Assembly: GCA_045638645.1 (NCBI GenBank)
Contig: JAZUBU010000017.1
Coordinates: 1-56,936 of the forward strand
Source: JAGCJX01 sp045638645
GTDB taxonomy: Bacteria; Bacteroidota; Bacteroidia; Bacteroidales; UBA932
Reading direction: 5' to 3'
DNA length: 56,936 bases
The notes below the pieces were generated by a model. It worked only from the letters and a program-made list of their open reading frames with translations. It did not search any database and was not told the DNA's origin. Both the position numbers and the translations under genes were made by a program. Positions 16,692 through 22,992 of this stretch are shown here, in pieces (the stretch's first letter is position 1; each line of letters begins with the position of its first letter).

Positions 16692-18285
16692 GCACAACTA
16701 TTCGGTAGACTATATTAAACTCTTCTTGAGAAGAGAAGGCCGTATCGTACTAGGTAAGAATTTGTCCAATGTTTGGCTTCTAACACTTGTTCTTACTGCT
16801 ACATTTCTGGCAATTGCATTTAGTAATGGTAGTCTTATCTTCTTAGAAGACAAGATGAAAGATCCATTTATCAATTGGGTGGATATTAAGAATAATAATC
16901 AAGACAAAGATTTTGATGCCTTAGAAGAAGAATTGGTATTGCCGGAGAATGCAGAAACTTATCATTATAAAGGAGTAGAATATGGTTACGAGTTTGGATA
17001 TTTCTTTTATGAGAATGAAAATATCGGATGGAACTATAAATATCTGATATGCAGATTTTTCGGTCAGTTGAATTCTGAATTGGTTGCTGCTATCTTAAGT
17101 GAGGACAATGTCGTCAACCAATGGGCGATAACTTCTGTAGATGAAATCCCATCCAATTCACTGGGTATTATTATTACAGAAAAAGCACTCAATTCATTGG
17201 GCTATAAAGTGCCTCCTGCGTATTTGGATCTTGCATCCCATTCTGCTGGTGCAGACTTGATTGGAATAAAAACTCATGATGGTAGGGCCCGGGTTCCGCT
17301 TCCAATCCTAGGTGTCGTAAAGAGGTTGCCAGGTAATGTTGACATGATATCTTCATCCAGGTTCTACCAGCAGAATTTTAACAAAGTTCATACGTTCAAT
17401 TTAAATAAAGAGCAGTATGCTCGTTCGTTATGCTATTTTGTTCCAAGCGACGTCAATTTAATTGAGTTTGAGGATGACCTGAAAGAGTTTCTTTCAAAAG
17501 AGACATCTGTATCTTTTGCAATCGATGACGAAGGGTTTTATCCAGAAGATCAATTCTCATACAAGAATCATCAGATTGTGGGGGGAGAGGATGTGTACGC
17601 GAATTATGTTCGTATTGTCGTGACAGATACATTGTGTATAGACTATCCTGTAATCAGATCTGTGAATGAAGGTATAATGAAGAAATATGCCTCTAGAGAT
17701 GTCCATCGTCTCTATCCGTATTTCTATGATGAAGGATCCTCAAACGTGGGAGCTTACCTTTCTGTACATTTTGTGGATTTGAATAACATACGTGCGTTTC
17801 AATCTTTTGTGAATGATTTTGGTGTTGAGATAGAGATGTCGCAGATTAATGCAAAAGAGAACTTTAATTCTGTCAGATTGATGGCGGGAGTACTTTCTTG
17901 GGCAATTATTGCATTTGCTATCGTATGTATTTTGCTTTTTATAGTCAATCTGCTCCAGTCCTATTTTCAGAAAGTAAAACGGAATATTGGAACGTTCAAG
18001 GCCTTTGGAATCAGTAATTATGAACTGTATAAAGTTTATCTGTTAATTATTGCTTTCCTGGTTGTCGCATCCATTGTTCTGTCTCTTTCTATCGTTTTAA
18101 CTATACAAATTATGTTGCCTTTGTTCGGAATAATGAAGGAGGGGACATACAATTACCTGTCGCTTGCTGGACCCAAAACATTATATTCAATAATTTTTAT
18201 TATAGGCTCTGCACTTTATGCAGTATACCGCCTTATGAGTAACATGTTAAAATCAACACCTGGAAATTTGATATATGATCGTTAA
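16678..18285 (+). CDS. FtsX/MacB-like ABC permease
   Basis: 535 residues from ATG 16678 (a TTG at 16669 is less likely). One N-terminal membrane helix (LSNVWLLTLVLTATFLAIAF, about 28-48), a large extracytoplasmic domain of about 340 residues, then three C-terminal helices (about 405-430, 450-475, 500-520). This 1+3 layout is that of the FtsX/MacB/LolC fold. It overlaps the ATPase gene and must form the complex with it. MacB-type systems push substrates from the periplasm through the outer membrane; the barrel protein of this block could be the exit partner (inference). Confidence 0.85.
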   Translation: MKNGKHNYSVDYIKLFLRREGRIVLGKNLSNVWLLTLVLTATFLAIAFSNGSLIFLEDKMKDPFINWVDIKNNNQDKDFDALEEELVLPENAETYHYKGVEYGYEFGYFFYENENIGWNYKYLICRFFGQLNSELVAAILSEDNVVNQWAITSVDEIPSNSLGIIITEKALNSLGYKVPPAYLDLASHSAGADLIGIKTHDGRARVPLPILGVVKRLPGNVDMISSSRFYQQNFNKVHTFNLNKEQYARSLCYFVPSDVNLIEFEDDLKEFLSKETSVSFAIDDEGFYPEDQFSYKNHQIVGGEDVYANYVRIVVTDTLCIDYPVIRSVNEGIMKKYASRDVHRLYPYFYDEGSSNVGAYLSVHFVDLNNIRAFQSFVNDFGVEIEMSQINAKENFNSVRLMAGVLSWAIIAFAIVCILLFIVNLLQSYFQKVKRNIGTFKAFGISNYELYKVYLLIIAFLVVASIVLSLSIVLTIQIMLPLFGIMKEGTYNYLSLAGPKTLYSIIFIIGSALYAVYRLMSNMLKSTPGNLIYDR

Positions 18286-18289
18286 TAGT

Positions 18290-19054
18290 ATGAATTATGG
18301 TAGAATAATATTGATTATTAGTATGTTACTGATAATCTCTTGTCAAAAAGAAGACGATTTGTTGCAACAACAAATCGTTGAAGGAAGTAGTGTTTTATCC
18401 ATTGTAAATTACGATTTTGCCCCCCTTGGAGGACCCTGTGTTGTCGCTTTTACAACAAATAGTTCCTGGAAGTTGATAAATTATCCAGAATGGTTGATGC
18501 CCGACAAGACATCTGGCTCATCTGGAACAACCATAATTAAAATTTTATCAAAAGCCAATGAAACAGGGAATTTACGAGAAGCGACTTTGGAGTTTGTAGT
18601 GGATGGAGGTCGGTCATCGTTCATAACAGTTAATCAGGAAGCTCCGTATCTTAATATTTCAAATGATACGCTCAGTTTTGCCTGGAATGATTGTCGTATT
18701 GTGCGCGATAGCCTTGTAATTGATAAAGACCCGCAAATTATTGGTATTTCCTCTAATGTAGCGTGGCGTATATCGGAAGACATGACGTCTATAAGTTCAC
18801 ATGATGTTGAATACTTCTTTTTATCAGAGATGGCTGGTAGAAATGATTGTGACTTGATGGTCATACCGATGCAGTATAATAAAGGAAAGGATCCGATTGA
18901 TGTGCGTTTGCGGTTGTACCCAGTCATTGAAGATGAAGATGGTACAGTTACAGAATTTTCGTCTGCGGTGATTGATTCTTATGTCATAAAATTGCATCAA
19001 AGCAATTTTAACTTGCTTGTCGATTCTATTGATTTTGAAATATTAACGAGATAG
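18290..19054 (+). CDS. BACON-domain lipoprotein
   Basis: 254 residues from ATG 18290; an overlapping in-frame ATG at 18275 is possible. The lipobox is LLIISC with the acylated Cys at about 18, followed by QKEDD, an acidic tail like the surface-export signal of Bacteroidota lipoproteins. A BACON domain is clear at about 40-120: GGPCVVAFTTNSSWKL, a YPEWL motif, SGSSGTTIIKI and SSFITVNQEAP. BACON domains are Ig-like and found in surface glycan-binding or adhesin proteins. A second beta domain follows. It is the last gene before a 220-bp gap, and its start overlaps or abuts the permease stop. Confidence 0.8.
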   Translation: MNYGRIILIISMLLIISCQKEDDLLQQQIVEGSSVLSIVNYDFAPLGGPCVVAFTTNSSWKLINYPEWLMPDKTSGSSGTTIIKILSKANETGNLREATLEFVVDGGRSSFITVNQEAPYLNISNDTLSFAWNDCRIVRDSLVIDKDPQIIGISSNVAWRISEDMTSISSHDVEYFFLSEMAGRNDCDLMVIPMQYNKGKDPIDVRLRLYPVIEDEDGTVTEFSSAVIDSYVIKLHQSNFNLLVDSIDFEILTR

Positions 19055-19274
19055 ACAAACCAAAGTTTACTAGAATCATGATTCGATACTGAAAGGTTTC
19101 TCTCAGATACAATTGTGAGGCATCATAATATTCAATCAGAGAGTGAATCTTGAAATTGTCCTGTTTTTGAACAAGTATAAATTTATTCTCCCCAGCGATT
19201 GTCAATTAAGAAGAGGATCCATGTTCAAAGAGGTGATAAATGTCGAAATATTAACCACTATAAACTTATAAATT
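19055..19274. other. Intergenic gap before the FHA-DUF805 gene
   Basis: The gap holds a 12-bp palindrome GAATCATGATTC (19073-19084) but no gene and no clear terminator. The following gene may have its own promoter, but I could not recognise one. Confidence 0.4.
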
Positions 19275-19961
19275 ATGAAAGTAATTAAAATTGGACGGGA
19301 TTTGAGTAATGACTATGTAATTAGTCATCCAGCTGTCAGTCGTTTTCATGCTGATTTGTATGTATATGACAACAAGGCAATGCAACTGGTTGAGCATAGT
19401 TCAGTCGGAACTTATGTCAATGATACATATGTTAACAATATGACTGTCATTTTACAGGTAGGGGATGTTCTTATCTTTCCTGATCAGAATCCCATTCCAG
19501 TTGGACAATTGTTGTCGATGGGCTCCAAACATGATGCACAGCAATCCCAAACGAGAAATCTAAATTATGGTCATTCAGAGATAAACAATCATTCCTCTGT
19601 AGAACCAGAACAACATCGAAATCCAGCTTCTACTGATGTGTCATTTGGGAAAGCGTTAGGATTATTCTTCCAAAGGTATGTTGATTTTAGTGGGCGGTCT
19701 CGTCGTAAAGAGTACTGGTTTATGGTTCTATGGAATATGATTTTTGCGATAATTCCAATAGTAAATATCTTTTGGTGGATTGCAACCATAATTCCTGGAT
19801 GGGCACTCTGTGTCAGAAGACTCCATGATATAGGAAAGAGTGGCTGGTTTATGCTCCTAATTTTGATTCCGATTGTAGGACCTATTGTTCTTTTGATATG
19901 GTATTGTACTGATTCGATGCCAGCTTCTAACAATTGGGGCCCTAGTCCTAAGTATGAGTAG
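19275..19961 (+). CDS. FHA domain fused to DUF805 membrane domain
   Basis: 228 residues. FHA domain at about 1-75: IKIGRDLSNDYVI, VSRFHADLY, SSVGTYVND (the classical N of NGT replaced by V). A Gln/His-rich linker (~85-115) joins a DUF805 domain: YVDFSGRSRRKEYWFM, WIATIIPGWALCVRRLHD, SGWFMLLILIPIVGPIVLLIW, ending in SNNWGPSPKY, with three or four membrane helices. DUF805 is an uncharacterised inner-membrane family. FHA-DUF805 fusion again places a phosphothreonine reader on the membrane. It ends the block, 19 bp before a strong terminator. Confidence 0.9.
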   Translation: MKVIKIGRDLSNDYVISHPAVSRFHADLYVYDNKAMQLVEHSSVGTYVNDTYVNNMTVILQVGDVLIFPDQNPIPVGQLLSMGSKHDAQQSQTRNLNYGHSEINNHSSVEPEQHRNPASTDVSFGKALGLFFQRYVDFSGRSRRKEYWFMVLWNMIFAIIPIVNIFWWIATIIPGWALCVRRLHDIGKSGWFMLLILIPIVGPIVLLIWYCTDSMPASNNWGPSPKYE

Positions 19962-19980
19962 AATAATCTCTATATAACTA

Positions 19981-20016
19981 AGCCTCACAATATTGCATAA
20001 TATTGTGGGGCTTTTA
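19981..20016 (+). terminator. Rho-independent terminator closing the FHA/kinase block
   Basis: AGCCTCACAATATT (19981-19994) pairs with AATATTGTGGGGCT (19999-20012) over 14 bp with one G-U pair and a GCAT loop, followed by TTTT. It lies 19 bp after the last stop codon. It marks a discrete right end of the transcription unit. Confidence 0.85.
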
Positions 20017-20035
20017 TCATGAATCATTTTACCTA

Positions 20036-20161
20036 TTAAAAATCTGCACCCAAATTACGCAACGTAAGGTAAGCATCCGACCGGATCTTCGTTAGATCGC
20101 GGCGCACCTGCGCGATTGGACTGCACGCGGGGTCTTCAGCTAATCCGTCGTTACCGCTCCG
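20036..20161 (-). pseudogene. C-terminal remnant of a GC-rich gene
   Basis: On the minus strand the frame reads 41 codons without a start and ends at a TAA (20036-20038). The peptide (NDGLAEDPACSPIAQV, then a basic segment and SDAYLTLRNLGADF) looks like a real protein tail. Its composition (many CG-rich codons) differs from the AT-rich genes on both sides and resembles the host genes to the right. I read it as the tail of a host gene cut by insertion of neighbouring DNA. Family not recognised. Confidence 0.35.
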
Positions 20162-20170
20162 TTAGCTCCG

Positions 20171-20623
20171 TTACAATGCCTTGCCAGTGAGATAGGATTG
20201 GTAATGACACTCTGAGGGTTCATAGTAGAAACTGCTGTTGTAGTCATCTATTTTATCGGCAATCCAGGAGTTGTAAACGGTAATCAGGGTTTTGATGTAT
20301 TGCCTCGGTTTGTCATCGGCAATGCGGATGATCAGGCGTTTGTATACTTTAGCGATATCCCAATGAGTCGGAACATCGTATCTTGTATTCGTAATGTCAA
20401 AATAGTCGTTTTCAATCTGGCATTCTTGAATGAGTTCGTCAGCGATACGGTCCATGTTGTCACTGTGGTATATGTCTGCCAGTTTGTAGATTTTGTTCAG
20501 ACGTTCTTCTCCCAAGGCGTTGACAATGACACGATTCCTGTTTTTTGTGGTACGAGCCATGTATTCAATAAGGGCACAGAGATAGAATAAGTCGTTGTGT
20601 CGTTTGGGTTCGCGTCCGATCAT
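20171..20623 (-). CDS. Unknown protein paired with a decayed DUF3990 gene
   Basis: 150 residues, mostly helical, no signal peptide or membrane segment, rich in Asp, Arg and Tyr (RHNDLFYLCALIEYMARTT, RLNKIYKLADIYH, SNWIADKIDDYN-like end). Its ATG overlaps the stop of the upstream DUF3990 remnant by 4 bp (20620-20623), the same coupling seen in the intact cassette at 21.8-22.7 kb. That suggests a partner or antitoxin role, but the sequence is unlike the DUF3791 partners of the other cassette. I do not recognise the family. Confidence 0.6.
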   Translation of the reverse strand: MIGREPKRHNDLFYLCALIEYMARTTKNRNRVIVNALGEERLNKIYKLADIYHSDNMDRIADELIQECQIENDYFDITNTRYDVPTHWDIAKVYKRLIIRIADDKPRQYIKTLITVYNSWIADKIDDYNSSFYYEPSECHYQSYLTGKAL

Positions 20624-21040
20624 ATTTTGTTAATTTTTTCTGATTCAACAAAGGATAGGCATTTCAGCGCTGCCTCCGTTGCAAAACAAATCTGATGGGT
20701 GGGGTATTTGAACTTTGCAAGGACCCAGAACTGCTCACGGGTAAGAACTCCTGCTATGAAATCTTCTATGTAATTGTAGATTTGGTCATTTGCCATGGCT
20801 CCAATTACGATGTCGTAGCGGTGGGTGATTCCTTTTCTGCAGCTTACAATGAAATCTAACCATTCATCGTTCATTCCTTTGAATTCAAGGATGGATAATC
20901 TTTTGTCGGGGAGGTGCCCATCTCCTGGCTTGCCTTTTCAGTTTGGTACAATAGAAGCCTTCTCCGAAGTCTTTTGAGAATTTACTATGTCTGATTTCGG
21001 GGATGGATACTTCTGCTGCACTGCCGTGGAATACGATCAT
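20620..21040 (-). pseudogene. DUF3990 gene, frameshifted and internally deleted
   Basis: Starting at ATG 21040 the minus strand reads MIVFHGSAAEVSIPE, then HSKFSKDFGEGFYCTKL and RQARRWA, the expected DUF3990 N-terminus (compare DFGKGFYLTSLRQQA in the intact gene at 22.0-22.5 kb). The frame then changes and resumes with LSILEFKGMNDEWLDFI, SCRKG and YDIVIGAMANDQIY to a stop at 20620. About 15-20 codons around the frame change are missing relative to the intact homologue, so this copy is dead or encodes only fragments. Confidence 0.75.
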
Positions 21041-21166
21041 GATCAATTGTTATATTTATTCGACAATTGGGGCAATTACAAGTTCAAAGATAGTGGGTTT
21101 GAAATCATTATACAAACTATTCCAACAAATACTCTTGGTTCCACGAGATGGTGCGGGTGAGATTTT
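21041..21166. other. Short gap, nothing recognised
   Basis: The stretch upstream of the DUF3990 remnant and downstream of the Nudix gene contains no supported gene. Any promoter of the decayed cassette would have to be here or in the Nudix 3' end; I saw no clear box. Confidence 0.3.
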
Positions 21167-21556
21167 TCATAACTTAATCTCTTCCAGTACCTCAATATCA
21201 GCGGGTAACCATTGGACGGAGTGGAGGGTGTCGCGGGTGAGCCAGGTTGCGTCTGCATGCTCGTTCAGGTGGAAGGATTCGGAGGTGAGCGCACAGAGAT
21301 AGCAGTGCATGGTTAAATGGAAGGTAGGGTAGTCCCATTCGACTGTTTTGAGCAAGTCGCCAATGGAAATCTCCGCATTCAACTCCTCACGAATCTCTCT
21401 TTTGAGGGCTTCCTGTGGGCATTCTCCTGCCTCAATCTTGCCGCCAGGAAACTCCCACCATCCCTTGAACTCGCCATAACCCCTTTGTGTGGCGAATACT
21501 TTTCCGTTGCGGACGATGACCGCCGCCACGACTTCAATATGCTTTCTTGAACCCAT
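21167..21556 (-). CDS. Nudix hydrolase, MutT-like
   Basis: 129 residues from the ATG at 21556. The Nudix box is complete: GGKIEAGECPQEALKREI followed by REELNAEI (GX5EX7REUXEEXGU with the metal-binding Glu residues). The N-terminus IEVVAAVIVRNGKVFATQRG and the GWWEFPGG lead-in are typical of MutT/8-oxo-dGTP diphosphatases, which clean the nucleotide pool of oxidised GTP. The frame extends upstream to 21793, but that extension lacks family homology, so I chose 21556. The 5' end of this gene and its upstream region are duplicated at 22821-22974. Ancestrally it was probably divergent from msrA. Confidence 0.9.
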   Translation of the reverse strand: MGSRKHIEVVAAVIVRNGKVFATQRGYGEFKGWWEFPGGKIEAGECPQEALKREIREELNAEISIGDLLKTVEWDYPTFHLTMHCYLCALTSESFHLNEHADATWLTRDTLHSVQWLPADIEVLEEIKL

Positions 21557-21612
21557 GCTGTAAAGGTACAAAGCGCAAACGGAACCTGCTAAAAATTCTG
21601 AGAAATAATGCT
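21459..21612. repeat. 154-bp direct repeat, copy A (Nudix gene 5' end and upstream)
   Basis: By eye it matches 22821-22974 over the whole 154 bp with four mismatches and no gaps. It holds the first ~33 codons of the Nudix gene plus 56 bp upstream. Weak similarity may continue beyond 21612 into the poly-A region that precedes msrA in copy B. Confidence 0.9.
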
Positions 21613-21772
21613 GTTTTCTAAAAAAAAATATGATGGAATCAAGTTGACCGTGGGTGTGCAGAAGACAATCCAGGAGAAGTCCAGTACTGTCTGACCGCTG
21701 TTGGAGCGTGAGGAACAAATCAAATAATCCTGTTATCTTGAAGTTATAATTCTCCCTTACACATGAAAGTAA

Positions 21773-21807
21773 TACGCAGAAGTTCTTGATCAAGAAACTT
21801 CTGCGTA
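21773..21807 (-). terminator. Hairpin at the 3' end of the DUF3791/DUF3990 operon
   Basis: TACGCAGAAGTT (21773-21784) pairs perfectly with AACTTCTGCGTA (21796-21807) around an 11-nt centre. On the minus strand it overlaps the last codons and stop of the DUF3791 gene and is followed by ATTACTTT, so it can end transcription of that operon. The T-tract is short, so strength is uncertain. Confidence 0.6.
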
Positions 21808-22008
21808 TTCTCTATAAATCTCTTCTGCAAGGTAATGATCACTCCTGCAATGCAAGTCGGCAACGCCATCCTGGATCATCTGAGCAGTTGTAGAATGATA
21901 GAAGACATCTAGCGCCTTATCAAGGGAACCGCCAAATTTCTCCGCCAGTATCGCAATGATTCTGGCGTTCTTGGCTTGAATGATTATCTGTTTTGAGTCA
22001 TCCATCAT
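21790..22008 (-). CDS. DUF3791 family protein (distal partner in DUF3990 operon)
   Basis: 72 residues: a Lys/Ala-rich helix then LDVFYHSTTAQMIQDGV, DLHCRSDHYLAEEIYREY. Short all-helical proteins with the DLHCRSDxYLAEE ending are annotated DUF3791 and accompany DUF3990 in Bacteroidota and Firmicutes. The start ATG at 22008 overlaps the DUF3990 stop by 4 bp. The likely role is antitoxin or regulator of the DUF3990 protein (inference from size, coupling and order). Confidence 0.75.
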   Translation of the reverse strand: MMDDSKQIIIQAKNARIIAILAEKFGGSLDKALDVFYHSTTAQMIQDGVADLHCRSDHYLAEEIYREYAEVS

Positions 22009-22478
22009 TTTATAATCTCCTCTGCAGATTTGAATGTGAGCAGGTCGATTGCTCTTTGGGTTCTAAGGCAATACTGATTATTAGGCTTTTCATATTTGAG
22101 GCGCTTAAGAGCTTCATCCTTTGAGATGTCACCCGTAAAGTAGAGATCGATGGTCTTGAAAATCTTATCGTCAGCAATACCGCCAATTACGATGTCATAC
22201 TCAGACTTATCCTCCCCTTTACGGCACTGAAAGACAAAATCAAGCCATTCCTCATCGTAGGCACCAAAGGTCTTGATAGACAAGTCAACATAGGCATCAG
22301 AAAGATTGTATTCACCAAGGAATGCCTGCCGTTCTCTCAAGAAGAACCTTTCTGAATATAGAACAGCCTGTTGACGTAAAGAAGTCAGGTAGAAACCTTT
22401 TCCGAAATCCAGATAATCTCTTGAGTGTTCAAGGTCAGGTTGTTCAACAACCCTATATGAGGTGTGGTATAGTATCAT
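22005..22478 (-). CDS. DUF3990 protein, putative ADP-ribosyltransferase-like toxin
   Basis: 157 residues. MILYHTSYRVVEQPDLEHSR, DFGKGFYLTSLRQQA, EWLDFVFQCRKG and YDIVIGGIADDKIF are the DUF3990 landmarks. To my knowledge the family falls in the ADP-ribosyltransferase superfamily; the H-T and GKGFYLT segments fit the NAD-binding start of that fold, and Asp/Glu near the end could complete the site. It is sandwiched with 4-bp overlaps between two DUF3791 genes, a toxin-antitoxin-like layout. The target is unknown. Confidence 0.8.
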   Translation of the reverse strand: MILYHTSYRVVEQPDLEHSRDYLDFGKGFYLTSLRQQAVLYSERFFLRERQAFLGEYNLSDAYVDLSIKTFGAYDEEWLDFVFQCRKGEDKSEYDIVIGGIADDKIFKTIDLYFTGDISKDEALKRLKYEKPNNQYCLRTQRAIDLLTFKSAEEIIK

Positions 22479-22690
22479 GACAATACTCCTTTCTCCTGCA
22501 TGTAATCAATCAAGTCATTCATCAAGTATTCCTTACCGAAGGTATGGAGGACGTCATATCCCTTGACAATATAGTCATCAAGTATACCACTGTCTTTGAG
22601 CTTTATGTACACAACCTTCTGAGGCAAATTAAGTCGTATCGACAAATTGCCTATGCAAAAGGTCACAAAATCCAATTGATCAAAGCTCAT
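22475..22690 (-). CDS. DUF3791 family protein (first gene of the cassette)
   Basis: 71 residues: DQLDFVTFCIGNLSIRLN, VVYIKLKDSGILDDYIV, YDVLHTFGKEYLMNDLIDYM. This is the classical DUF3791 pattern. It overlaps the DUF3990 start by 4 bp and lies just downstream of a predicted promoter and a TTTGTTAACAAA palindrome. As first gene of the operon it is well placed to be the antitoxin and autorepressor; the sequence shows no obvious DNA-binding motif, so that is inference. Confidence 0.8.
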   Translation of the reverse strand: MSFDQLDFVTFCIGNLSIRLNLPQKVVYIKLKDSGILDDYIVKGYDVLHTFGKEYLMNDLIDYMQEKGVLS

Positions 22691-22702
22691 AACTCCTCAA
22701 CA

Positions 22703-22724
22703 TTTGTTAACAAAGGCAAATATA
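22703..22724 (-). promoter_or_regulatory. Promoter -7 box with overlapping palindrome for DUF3791/DUF3990 operon
   Basis: On the minus strand TATATTTG (22717-22724) matches the Bacteroidota -7 consensus TAnnTTTG. It is followed at once by the 12-bp palindrome TTTGTTAACAAA (22703-22714), which would cover the transcription start, 13 bp before the first ATG at 22690. This is where an autoregulatory repressor would be expected to bind. No good -33 element is visible. Confidence 0.55.
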
Positions 22725-22820
22725 ACGAATTTTTGTACCAAATTATCGGGTCAGTCAGGGAAAACTTCTTTAGTCCCGAAGTCACGACAAAACTATCGCT
22801 AAAAGTGATTGTCACTCAAT

Positions 22821-22974
22821 CATCCCTTGAACTCGCCATAGCCCCGTTGTGTGGCGAATACTTTTCCGTTGCGGACGATGATCGCCGCTACGACTTCAAT
22901 ATGCTTTCTTGAACCCATGCTGTAAAGGTACAAAGCGCAAACGGAACCTGCTAAAAATTCTGAGAAATAATGCT
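22821..22974. repeat. 154-bp direct repeat, copy B (truncated Nudix 5' end)
   Basis: This copy carries the first ~33 codons of the Nudix gene on the minus strand with four substitutions relative to 21459-21612, then ends abruptly; the rest of the Nudix gene is absent. Its upstream side leads directly into msrA. The repeat pair brackets the DUF3990 cassette and about 1.2 kb of DNA. Confidence 0.9.
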
Positions 22975-22992
22975 ATGTTTGCAAAAAAATGT

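Noticed and set aside
13365..18285. Calling the 2.8-20 kb block a type VI secretion locus
   Set aside because: Only a TssR-like protein and regulatory enzymes resemble T6SS parts; no sheath, Hcp, VgrG, TssK or ClpV gene is visible.
20041..20170. Possible tRNA or structured RNA in the GC-rich patch
   Set aside because: Short inverted repeats (ATCGCG/CGCGAT) are present but no cloverleaf or T-loop; the minus-strand frame reads as a protein tail.
21557..21793. N-terminal extension of the Nudix protein
   Set aside because: The extension has no family similarity and crosses the duplicated upstream region; ATG 21556 gives a standard Nudix length.
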